Positions 24,508-32,790 of a stretch of 64,000 bases of DNA are shown here, piece after piece. This stretch comes from Butyrivibrio sp. AC2005 (GTDB lineage: Bacteria; Bacillota; Clostridia; Lachnospirales; Lachnospiraceae). The notes beneath the pieces were generated by a model. The model ran no database searches. It had not been told where the DNA came from and saw only the letters and a list, made by a program, of their open reading frames with translations. The stretch's first letter is position 1. The number at the start of each line of letters is the position of its first letter. The stretch covers positions 53,930 through 117,929 of the forward strand of contig NZ_AUJI01000018.1 of NCBI RefSeq assembly GCF_000424145.1, in the 5' to 3' direction. The position numbers were made by a program, and so were the translations under genes.

Positions 24508-25689
24508 ATGTACAAAGGATATTCATGGAGTTGTTCTGATGTATTGTCACTACTATCCGTCAGATATAACCCTGACAAAGAGGAACAGATGATTCCGTGT
24601 CCTTTCTGCGGATCAAAAAGATTCGGCATGAACATAAAAAAGGGCACTGGACACTGCTTTAAGTGCTGTGCGACAGCAGATTCAGCAAGTTACTACGCTG
24701 CTGCTACAGGACTGTCCCTTAATGACGCAAGAGATGACATAAAGCGCAGGCTAAATATTCCGGATAAGTATGGCAAGCTACCGGAGAGAAAAGTCTTCAA
24801 AGAAAAGAAACAGGAAAATCTCGCTCCCATAGAGGTTCGAGACAAAACCTACAGAGCTTTTCTTGACGAGCTTATACTGTCTCAAAAAAACTATGATCAT
24901 TTAAAATCCAGAGGATTTTCAGATGATGATATTGTGGCAAAAGGCTATAAGACCTACCCATCAGTGGAAAACACCTCATTTGAAGATCTATGCAGAAGAC
25001 TCATTGCAAGAGGCTGTACCCTTTCCGGTATCCCTGGTTTTTATAAGAACTACCAGGATGAATGGACATTTATCCGCCTCACACCCGGAATCATAATCCC
25101 GCAAATAGGAATCCATAATCAGATTGAAGGATTCCAGATTCGAAAAGATGATGACCTGAGGCGAGTATTTGACGAGAAACTGGAATCTAAAATAGCCTGG
25201 TTTTCCACCAAGGGATATTGCCACGGAGCCTGTTCCCATACAACCGTCCACATTGCGACAGACTTTATCTACAATAAAGAAAAGGGACACTATGAACCCG
25301 TTCTTCACGGAGATATCGTCACTCTCACAGAGGGCGGAATGAAAGCAGACCTTTGTGCCTGTCTTTTAGACAACCATGCATCGCTTATAGCCGTTCAGGG
25401 CGTTCACTCTCTTAATCCATTAAAAGATGCTCTTCTCTCATTGAAACAGTATGGTCTTAAGACCGTAAATATTGCTTTTGACATGGATTATCTATCAAAT
25501 CCTAATGTTCAGGATGCGATGGAAAAGGTTACCGTCCTAATAGGTGAACTCGGACTTAAATGCGAAAACCTGATGAACTGGGAGTACAAGCAAAGGGATG
25601 AAAAAGGAGATGAGTTTTTCCTAAAAGGACTTGACGATTACCTCGCTTTCCAGCAAAGAGGCATAAAACCTGTAATCGTTAAAGAATAA
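24508..25689 (+). CDS. Plasmid primase-like protein (CHC2 zinc finger plus DUF3854/Toprim-like)
   Basis: A 393-residue protein. Cys 31, 34, 50 and 53 form a DnaG-type zinc finger (CPFC, then HCFKCC). The region near residues 270-350 (LTEGGMKADLCACL, then VNIAFDMDYLSNPNV) matches the DUF3854 domain, a Toprim-like module in plasmid and phage primases whose acidic residues bind metal. It probably primes plasmid DNA synthesis. GGAGG precedes ATG 24508. It is the first gene after attenuator leader B and is followed by its own terminator. Confidence 0.8.
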   Translation: MYKGYSWSCSDVLSLLSVRYNPDKEEQMIPCPFCGSKRFGMNIKKGTGHCFKCCATADSASYYAAATGLSLNDARDDIKRRLNIPDKYGKLPERKVFKEKKQENLAPIEVRDKTYRAFLDELILSQKNYDHLKSRGFSDDDIVAKGYKTYPSVENTSFEDLCRRLIARGCTLSGIPGFYKNYQDEWTFIRLTPGIIIPQIGIHNQIEGFQIRKDDDLRRVFDEKLESKIAWFSTKGYCHGACSHTTVHIATDFIYNKEKGHYEPVLHGDIVTLTEGGMKADLCACLLDNHASLIAVQGVHSLNPLKDALLSLKQYGLKTVNIAFDMDYLSNPNVQDAMEKVTVLIGELGLKCENLMNWEYKQRDEKGDEFFLKGLDDYLAFQQRGIKPVIVKE

Positions 25690-25693
25690 AGCA

Positions 25694-25722
25694 AAGGCTG
25701 TCTTCCAAGAGGGCAGCCTTAT
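25694..25722 (+). terminator. Terminator after the primase gene
   Basis: AAGGCTGTC with GGGCAGCCTT, then TATTTC. Confidence 0.65.
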
Positions 25723-25744
25723 TTCACAAGGAAGGATATATATC

Positions 25745-26320
25745 ATGAATTATTTAATATCGGGACTCATCATCACACTAATAGTCCCCATCTGGGGGCT
25801 TTTAATATATCTTCTGAACAGAATCATTTACAACATTATTTCAAAGATTACTTCTGAGAAGACAGCTATGATCATAGTAAACTGGCTAACAGTTCCGGGA
25901 GTCATCCACCATGAGCTCTCTCATGCTGCCCTTGCAGTAATAACCGGAGCTCACATTACACAGTTCAGACCATTCTGGCCAGACAAAAGAACCGGAAGCC
26001 TTGGTCATGTAAATTTCTTAGCCCAGGGCACACTTTTGGAAAGAAGCCTTCAGTTCACATTTATATCAACTGCTCCCGTGCTGCTTGGAACAGCATCTAC
26101 TCTCATGCTCTTGTATGTCATTCAGAACGCTTCTCTTCCGCCATGTATGCTCATACTTATCATCTATATGACATTTTCCATAGTCATTCATGCATCCATG
26201 AGCTTTGCTGATGTGAAGATAATGCTGCGTGGCATATGGGTACTTTATCTTGCAATATCCTTTTTGTGCTTTTATGCAGGAATAGATCTTGTTCATATGA
26301 TTGCCCATATATATAAATAG
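25745..26320 (+). CDS. Membrane metallopeptidase-like protein (HHELSHA)
   Basis: A 191-residue protein with four to five transmembrane segments and a PGVIHHELSHAALA helix near residue 55, the HExxH signature in a membrane context as in M50 site-2-type proteases or the M50-like family of small plasmid proteins. The downstream RPFWPDKRTGSLGHVNF loop is conserved in style. The substrate is unknown. AAGGA precedes ATG 25745. The next promoter overlaps its 3' end. Confidence 0.7.
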   Translation: MNYLISGLIITLIVPIWGLLIYLLNRIIYNIISKITSEKTAMIIVNWLTVPGVIHHELSHAALAVITGAHITQFRPFWPDKRTGSLGHVNFLAQGTLLERSLQFTFISTAPVLLGTASTLMLLYVIQNASLPPCMLILIIYMTFSIVIHASMSFADVKIMLRGIWVLYLAISFLCFYAGIDLVHMIAHIYK

Positions 26321-26453
26321 TGATAAAATAATCATGTTTAGTAGTTATTTGTCATTAACATATTATTGCTTGTATTCCTCGGATTGTTCCGGGGATTTTT
26401 TATTTTACAGCAAGGGGCCACCGCTCTTAGGCAAGAGAGCAGTGGCTCTTTTT
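26301..26453 (+). promoter_or_regulatory. Attenuator leader C with two terminators in series
   Basis: TTGCCC (26301-26306), 17 bases, TAAAAT (26324-26329), ATGTTTAGTAGTTATTTG, TATTATTGCTTGTA, hairpin CCTCGG/CCGGGG (26377-26394) with T6, and a second hairpin 26417-26445 (GCCACCGCTCT with AGAGAGCAGTGGC) with T5. The promoter lies inside the end of the preceding gene. Confidence 0.75.
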
Positions 26454-26505
26454 GTATGTATGGCAAATTGGCACACAAACCCAATTAAAAAAGGAGGACG
26501 AAACG

Positions 26506-27825
26506 ATGTCAAAAGCAACCTATTCACCAACAGACCCAATCGAACTAATCGATACTACAGGCATGAGTAATGAAACATGGCTGAAGATCAGGGAACATGG
26601 TCTTGGAGAAAAACCAACAGATAAGGATTACATCCCTTATACGATCACAGGCTCAGGAGCTTCTGCTGCACTAGGGGTAAATCCCTGGGTTTCAGATGAA
26701 GAATACCGCGACAAGAAGATGGGCGTAAAAGCCGTACTTGATGTTGCATTCTCAGAAGAAAGCAAAGCTGCAGGCCATGTGTTTGAGCCGTTTGTCGCCA
26801 TAAACTTTATGCGCTACATGCACATAAATTTCCCTGAGACAAAGGTAAAACTCATAAAAGACTGCATGAGGGACATTCTTCCATACCTTGAGGATGCATG
26901 TCCTGACAAGGATTCCTATGATTCGTTTGTAAAAGCAATGAATAAGGTTATCAAAGGTTTTCAGAAAAAATGGAAGCTCAACCCTTCATCCATGTACAGA
27001 TGCGGGATGGAAAAATACTCATTTGCTCTTGCAAATATCGATGGGCTCGTAGAGATCAATGAAAAGACCGGAATCTTTGAGGCAAAAACCACTTCTAATA
27101 AGGCCTCGATCAGAAACTACTGGGAACTTGGAAAGATACCGCCATATTACTACTGGCAGCTTGTTTTTTACATGGCTGTCATGAATCTGGACTTTGCCTA
27201 CATAATCTGTATATGGGGCGTAACCATTACCGATATGGCTGTCATCTACCTTGAAAGGGACCTGAAAATCGAAGAAGAGTTCATGGATTTCCTTGCTCAG
27301 TTCGTTGACGATATGGAAGTCGGACTTCCACTTGATGAATCAAAGAGCGATCCGGAGCTTGTAAGTCAGTATTATTACAGACTTTATGGCCCAGCTACAG
27401 GAGATTCCAAAACTCCGATAGAGCTTCCACCTTACTGCAGAAAAGTAGTCGAGAAAGCACTGGATCTCGACACGGAAATTGAAGAGGCGGAAAAAGCCCT
27501 TGATGAACTTAAGTCAAGACGTGCTGCTCTATTTAACGAGATTCAGCCCATCATGGGAAGAAATGCTTATGCGACGATAGCAATGGATGATGAATCCGTC
27601 TATGGCATCAAGCTAAAGACTCCTATGAAAAGACCAGTCTTTGACGAGGAAACCTTTAAAACAGATCATCCGGATCTTTACGATGAGTTTTCAGTCACAC
27701 AGCTCGACTTAACAGGTCTGGGAAAAAAGTATAAGGAGATGAAGACCAAATACACTCTCCCTGCGCAGCCTAATCCAAAAGGCCAGCCTTCCATTGAGAT
27801 ATACAAGTATTCAAAGAGGGCTTAA
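26506..27825 (+). CDS. YqaJ-family phage/plasmid recombination exonuclease
   Basis: A 439-residue protein. The pattern SGASAALGVNPW near residue 50, the acidic metal-binding positions and the FEAKTTS strand (E-x-K) near residue 210, followed by YYWQLVFYMAVM, match the YqaJ/lambda exonuclease fold, a PD-(D/E)XK 5'-3' exonuclease used in single-strand annealing recombination. I start it at ATG 26506 behind AAGGAGG. It is the first gene of the recombination module ahead of the RecD-like helicase. Confidence 0.85.
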   Translation: MSKATYSPTDPIELIDTTGMSNETWLKIREHGLGEKPTDKDYIPYTITGSGASAALGVNPWVSDEEYRDKKMGVKAVLDVAFSEESKAAGHVFEPFVAINFMRYMHINFPETKVKLIKDCMRDILPYLEDACPDKDSYDSFVKAMNKVIKGFQKKWKLNPSSMYRCGMEKYSFALANIDGLVEINEKTGIFEAKTTSNKASIRNYWELGKIPPYYYWQLVFYMAVMNLDFAYIICIWGVTITDMAVIYLERDLKIEEEFMDFLAQFVDDMEVGLPLDESKSDPELVSQYYYRLYGPATGDSKTPIELPPYCRKVVEKALDLDTEIEEAEKALDELKSRRAALFNEIQPIMGRNAYATIAMDDESVYGIKLKTPMKRPVFDEETFKTDHPDLYDEFSVTQLDLTGLGKKYKEMKTKYTLPAQPNPKGQPSIEIYKYSKRA

Positions 27826-27886
27826 TGCCTTAAGCAACCAGATTACACGGGATTATGGAAACATAGTCCCATGGGAAAGGAGAAAG

Positions 27887-29395
27887 ATGATTGACGTACT
27901 AAAAGTTGTCAAGGATTACATCGATGAAACCGGTTGTACCTGGTACAAACCGCAGCCCAAATATAAGCACTTATTTGACGGCGGAGTTAAGAGAAAAGTC
28001 CTGGTAGAAGAATCCGGGTACTACTCTCTTCCGGAAATCAGCAGGCAGGAAAAAAAGATTGCCAAGAATGCAGTCGTCCGTACTCATTACAACGAGGATA
28101 CCCGTACAACATATCCAAAATCATTTCTGGATATGTTTATAGCCTTATATGAGGAACAGGAAGGGATAAACCTTGATGAATGGCAAAAGGATGCCGTTTA
28201 CCGGGCAGTGAACAACAATCTCTTCATTCTTACGGGAGGGCCCGGAACCGGAAAGACTGCTACTCTAAAATGCATTCTCTACTGCTTAAGAAAGACCCTG
28301 AAAACCGAGGACATAGTATTTACAGCACCAACAGGAAAAGCTGCCAGAAGGATCACAGAATCTGTTGGCTGTCCAGCTTGTACTGTTGCTAAAGCCCTTG
28401 GTCTTAGGGACGAGACATCTGTTCCCAAAAAACTGAATAATGCATGTTTGATAGTAGACGAGATATCCATGCTCGATACTGTCACAGCATGTGCCCTATT
28501 TTCTGCCACAAGCCCGGAAACAAAGCTAATCCTGGTCGGCGACATCGACCAGCTCCCATCCGTTGGGTATGGCTCAGTCTTGAGAGACCTTATCGATGCA
28601 GATCTTCCCTGCACAAAGCTGGAAAAGACATTCAGGCAGGCTTCAGAAAGCGGTCTTTTTGCAAATATCGCCGGCATTAAGTCAGGTCTTCATGCCGGCT
28701 TCGAAGAAAGAGATGATTTCAAGGTTTTAAAGGCAAAAAATACTTCTGAGACAAAAGACATCATGGTCAGAGAATTCCTGGAAGCCGCAGACAAATATGG
28801 GACAAGTAACGTAGTCTGCCTTACTCCATACAGAAGGAAAGGCGATGCATGTGCTATTAAGCTTAACGCTGTACTGCAGGACATCATCAATCCTCCAAAG
28901 AACGGTAGCCTTTGTGTTACCTATACCACAGAAGAAGAGGATGGCTACAGATATGAACAGAAGCTCCGCATCGGTGACCCTGTCATGCAATTGGTCAATG
29001 CGGAAAAAGTAGCAAACGGTGATGTTGGAAACGTTTGTGAAATTGACAAAGAACATCAGAAAGTAAAAGTTAAATTCATAGACTGCACTGTTACCTATGG
29101 CATAAACCAGCTGTCACAGCTTGCGCTTTCCTACGCCATGTCTGTGCACAAAAGCCAGGGGTCAGAATATCCATGCGTGATCACTTCAGCGCTTTCAGGT
29201 GACCTGCAGATGCTGTCCCGTAACACCATCTATACCGCTGTTACAAGGGCAAAGCAGAAATGCATTGTAGTCACAGATGATGAAACCGCGCAAAAAGCAT
29301 GTAAAAAGGAAACCGGCTATGAACGTATCACACGGCTCTCCGAAGAGATAAACCATCAGAAATCCAGATACGAACTTTTCTTAAAACTGATGTAG
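27887..29395 (+). CDS. RecD-like superfamily 1 DNA helicase
   Basis: A 502-residue helicase. Walker A GGPGTGKT is near residue 115, motif Ia TAPTGKAAR and motif II IVDEISMLD follow, then GDIDQLPSVGYG (motif III), TFRQ (motif IV), and the C-terminal SYAMSVHKSQGSEY and YTAVTRAK motifs of UvrD_C_2. The N-terminal extension of RecD2 is largely missing, as in compact plasmid versions. AAGGAG precedes ATG 27887. It lies in one transcript with the YqaJ exonuclease, so it could unwind ends for that enzyme. Confidence 0.92.
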   Translation: MIDVLKVVKDYIDETGCTWYKPQPKYKHLFDGGVKRKVLVEESGYYSLPEISRQEKKIAKNAVVRTHYNEDTRTTYPKSFLDMFIALYEEQEGINLDEWQKDAVYRAVNNNLFILTGGPGTGKTATLKCILYCLRKTLKTEDIVFTAPTGKAARRITESVGCPACTVAKALGLRDETSVPKKLNNACLIVDEISMLDTVTACALFSATSPETKLILVGDIDQLPSVGYGSVLRDLIDADLPCTKLEKTFRQASESGLFANIAGIKSGLHAGFEERDDFKVLKAKNTSETKDIMVREFLEAADKYGTSNVVCLTPYRRKGDACAIKLNAVLQDIINPPKNGSLCVTYTTEEEDGYRYEQKLRIGDPVMQLVNAEKVANGDVGNVCEIDKEHQKVKVKFIDCTVTYGINQLSQLALSYAMSVHKSQGSEYPCVITSALSGDLQMLSRNTIYTAVTRAKQKCIVVTDDETAQKACKKETGYERITRLSEEINHQKSRYELFLKLM

Positions 29396-29434
29396 CAACC
29401 TAAATCAAATTTAGCGTAAAGAGAGGAAAAAATC

Positions 29435-30412
29435 ATGAGCGAAAGAACAGAAAGAAAGACCGAAGAAAAGAACTTACTGGCAGCTTATTATGGAAAAAAG
29501 ACATTTGTGAAGATCAAGCAGTGCCTTGAGATTGGAAAGATCCAGTTTTCATTTGTAGACAAAGTCAACAGCAAAAACCACATAGACTGTTACATGGAAG
29601 CTGAGGAATTTGGTGCGATCCTTATGGCCGGAATCAGAAATGGCTCACTCATTAAAGCCATAATGACAGAGAAGGCTAAAGGAGACCAGTACCCGAAAGC
29701 AGTCTGGCAGTCTCCAGTTGGCGGAAATGCTACAGGAAATAATGGAAAACCTATCTCCCGTTATTTTGAGATTTCTCCTGCATCATCAGGAGAAGTTCTT
29801 TTCACAGCCCATACATTTCCTGCCGAAAAGAATGATACCGGTGCCTTTATCAAGGTAAAGGGTTCCAGTCCCATTTTATCCTTAAGAGTGCCCTGCACTT
29901 ACAACGACCTTAAGATACTTGGATATAAATGGAGCTTTCTTGAGGCAGATTATATGTCCAGAAAATATACCGTGGAAAACATGAAGTCTGACTATCAGCC
30001 TAAATGCGAAGATACTTATGCATCTTCAGAGGAAAATACTGCAGATGATGTCAGCGAAGTTGAAGAAGTAACAAACTCCTATGCTGTGGATGACGTGCCA
30101 TTCGTAGGAACGGACAATGTTACAAAAAAAAGCAAGAACGCTGTGACAGAAACAAAGATGAAGACCATAAAGCTTGTTGCGACCAGTGCTCTCGAACCTG
30201 TCAAAGGCAAGAACAACATCAAGGTCTGCCATGTAACTGATAATGGTATTGAAAGAAGGCTTATCTGTCTGATGGATAAGATAACTGACAAGAAACAGCT
30301 TTCATCTTTCGAGTCTCAGCTTACATCTCGCGTTTCAGCTAAAAAGACACTAACATTTACTGCTGAAGTCGCAGAAAAAGGTGATGATTTATATCTTACT
30401 AAATTTGCATGA
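29435..30412 (+). CDS. Unknown 325-aa protein of the plasmid recombination module
   Basis: A soluble protein. The N-terminal 170 residues are beta/alpha mixed (TFVKIKQCLEIGKIQFSFVDK), and the centre is acidic and poorly ordered (about residues 190-230). The C-terminal 90 residues form a small conserved-looking domain ending FTAEVAEKGDDLYLTKFA. No family is recognised. Its place after an exonuclease and a helicase suggests a single-strand binding or annealing partner, but no OB-fold or Redbeta motif is evident. AGAGAGG precedes ATG 29435. Confidence 0.65.
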   Translation: MSERTERKTEEKNLLAAYYGKKTFVKIKQCLEIGKIQFSFVDKVNSKNHIDCYMEAEEFGAILMAGIRNGSLIKAIMTEKAKGDQYPKAVWQSPVGGNATGNNGKPISRYFEISPASSGEVLFTAHTFPAEKNDTGAFIKVKGSSPILSLRVPCTYNDLKILGYKWSFLEADYMSRKYTVENMKSDYQPKCEDTYASSEENTADDVSEVEEVTNSYAVDDVPFVGTDNVTKKSKNAVTETKMKTIKLVATSALEPVKGKNNIKVCHVTDNGIERRLICLMDKITDKKQLSSFESQLTSRVSAKKTLTFTAEVAEKGDDLYLTKFA

Positions 30413-30429
30413 ACAGTCCTAATCTAAAA

Positions 30430-30460
30430 GAAGGGGTTGCCACAAAGTGGCAGCCCCTTC
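30430..30460 (+). terminator. Terminator after the recombination module
   Basis: A 14-bp stem, GAAGGGGTTGCCAC with GTGGCAGCCCCTTC and loop AAA. The T run is weak. Confidence 0.65.
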
Positions 30461-30556
30461 CTATCCTTTCTTAAATGCCATGGTCAAATATATCATTAAA
30501 GCGCACAGTTACTAACTTGTTAGGTCTATAAGACTTCTGAATTTTTCTGAAATATG

Positions 30557-32539
30557 TTATTTCGTAAGGTCTGTGTCTTTGTCAAATTTATTCCATTGTA
30601 TATCTGCAGGTTCAAGGATTTCTTTTGAAAAAATAGCACTTTCCTCACTGTCAGATATTTCCTGCGGTTCCTGCCCTTCATAGGTTATTGTACTTACCCC
30701 TTCATCATCATCAACTGGATAAAGTATCTGCCATACCCTCTTTTGGCCTTCCTTTGAATCAAAAGTATAAGCATCCACTGCATACTCAAATCCATTTATC
30801 CATAGATTTTCACTTGGCATGTATCCAGTATATGTACCTCCAGAAGTTACTTCACCATCTTTTATATAATAGATAGTATATGCATGCCACTGATTATCTA
30901 TATAAGCTGTGACAAACAGTTCATCTCTGCCGTCTTTATCGGCATCATATATGGCATATCCCGGATTCTGAGCATAGCTATATTCAAAAACTTCCGCTTC
31001 ATCACCCATCAATATCTCGCCGGAAACCATTTTTTGTAACAGTTCGTTGTAAAGTGCAAGATAATCACCCTCCGTTGCCACGCTACTATCCTGCCCATCA
31101 TATTCCATGCTTTCATCCGCCTGATCAATAAGCATGTCCCCTGTCTGCTCGGCATATTCAATATCAGGGTCAGTAAACGCCTTATACAGGAAGAACCCAT
31201 CCTCATAATCTTCTTTGTTTCTTTTGTATGTTTCAACAGAAACTGCCTTAGGCACATCCCCTGTCACTTCAAATATGAACAGGTCATAGCAGTCATCAGG
31301 TTCCCAGATGATTATATACAAAAACTCACTGCCATCACTCTTATGCACCCGGTAATACTGATTGTAGTCTTCCTTGACAGAGAATGTTTTTTCAATGGTC
31401 GCGGATTTACCTTCAATATGCACTGTAAGGCTATTTGCTTTCAAATTATCGTTATTATAGGAACAGCTTAGTTTTATGCCATCTCCCTCAATTGAGTCTT
31501 CATCACTATATAAAAAGGTCCGCAAAGGAAGAATATATCCCTTGGTTTTATCCGGATAATACTTTTCATCTATAATGCCATCGTATTCCTCATACCCTAT
31601 AGATACATCAGATGCTCCATAAACATATGCTGCAATATCATACGCATTAAATACTATATGTAAACCGTCGCCTGCAAGATACCAGTTATATGGAAATTCT
31701 GACTTTTCATAATCCTCATCATCAGCTCCTGGCTTTGGATCAAATTTATAATGCGAAAGCGACTCTTCAAGGTCTCCAAATTGATTATCATCTTCTGCAG
31801 AAGCATGTAGCTTTTCAGCAACAATCTTATTAAGCTCTTCCTCTGTACATTTAACAACATCATTAAGGTTAAGCTCTTTTCCGCTAGCAACATCGTAGGT
31901 CAAGCCAATTTCGTTATAATCATTATGGAATCCGCCCCAGAACTCATCAGAGCTTAGAACCATGCTCAATACCGTATCATCCGTACGTGCAATTCTTGCT
32001 CCTTCCCGATACCAGTACGGTCCTATGAACCCATATCCTTCATCTATCGCCTGTTCATACTCGGTTTTTATATCTTCTGCCACGTCTGAAGCTCGTTTAT
32101 CGTCTTCTTCCATTCGTTTTTTGGCCCTGCTTTTAAGTGCCTCATACAAGGCTGCATATTTATCGGCATATCCATCCGCCATAATCACGTTGACATACTC
32201 GCCTTCAAACAGTATGCCCTTGGAATTATCCAGCTCTGGATCTGTAAATTTTTTATCCCCATCATATTCTTTGCTGACTGTTTTAGAAGCTATCATATAT
32301 ACAGGGGAATCAGACTTATCATCTTCGGATATATCTGAAGAGTCGGTGTTATTCTGCTCTTTGGATGGATCCTCAGCTTCATCTGCTTTTTCTTGTTCCA
32401 AAGCATCTGCATCCTTTGTATCACTCGATTCTCTCGGTTCCATTGAACCTTCTACACTACTACCTATTCCGCATCCACTTAGGGAAATGGCTAGTATTAG
32501 CGCTAATGCTGTTTTCAGGATAGACAATCTGTTTTTCAT
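30557..32539 (-). CDS. Large lipoprotein with DUF3298/RsiV-like region
   Basis: A 660-residue secreted protein. The signal peptide ends with the lipobox LSGC (Cys about residue 23), followed by an acidic, Ser-rich linker. Residues about 100-250 contain YWYREGARIARTDDTVLSMVLSS and the GLTYDVASGKELNLNDVV strand-turn, typical of the DUF4163/DUF3298 pair found in RsiV and PdaC. The C-terminal part (YDADKDGRDELF) has an EF-hand/FG-GAP-like repeat. It is anchored outside the membrane. I start it at ATG 32539 with GGGGG upstream. A cell-surface role linked to the adjacent signal peptidase gene is possible. Confidence 0.75.
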   Translation of the reverse strand: MKNRLSILKTALALILAISLSGCGIGSSVEGSMEPRESSDTKDADALEQEKADEAEDPSKEQNNTDSSDISEDDKSDSPVYMIASKTVSKEYDGDKKFTDPELDNSKGILFEGEYVNVIMADGYADKYAALYEALKSRAKKRMEEDDKRASDVAEDIKTEYEQAIDEGYGFIGPYWYREGARIARTDDTVLSMVLSSDEFWGGFHNDYNEIGLTYDVASGKELNLNDVVKCTEEELNKIVAEKLHASAEDDNQFGDLEESLSHYKFDPKPGADDEDYEKSEFPYNWYLAGDGLHIVFNAYDIAAYVYGASDVSIGYEEYDGIIDEKYYPDKTKGYILPLRTFLYSDEDSIEGDGIKLSCSYNNDNLKANSLTVHIEGKSATIEKTFSVKEDYNQYYRVHKSDGSEFLYIIIWEPDDCYDLFIFEVTGDVPKAVSVETYKRNKEDYEDGFFLYKAFTDPDIEYAEQTGDMLIDQADESMEYDGQDSSVATEGDYLALYNELLQKMVSGEILMGDEAEVFEYSYAQNPGYAIYDADKDGRDELFVTAYIDNQWHAYTIYYIKDGEVTSGGTYTGYMPSENLWINGFEYAVDAYTFDSKEGQKRVWQILYPVDDDEGVSTITYEGQEPQEISDSEESAIFSKEILEPADIQWNKFDKDTDLTK

Positions 32540-32700
32540 ATATACCCCCACGTTTTAATCTTCTAAGCTCTATAAAGAGCCACAATCCACCATACTAATT
32601 ATCACTTATTAGTGTTAAATACTGGTAAAGCATACATAAAAATACAATAAAATTGTCAGCTTTTTATTATACCGATTGCAATCTGAATCTCATGCCAGAC

Positions 32701-32736
32701 AAAAAAGTGGAAGCGCCTTTTGCAGTACACTTCCGC
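32701..32736 (-). terminator. Terminator after the signal peptidase fusion gene
   Basis: GCGGAAG with CTTCCAC on the minus strand (32730-32736 with 32707-32713), then TTTTTT. Confidence 0.65.
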
Positions 32737-32790
32737 CTTTAACTAAATAACCATATGATGCGTTTTCGTTCCACATTCAAAAACACATAT

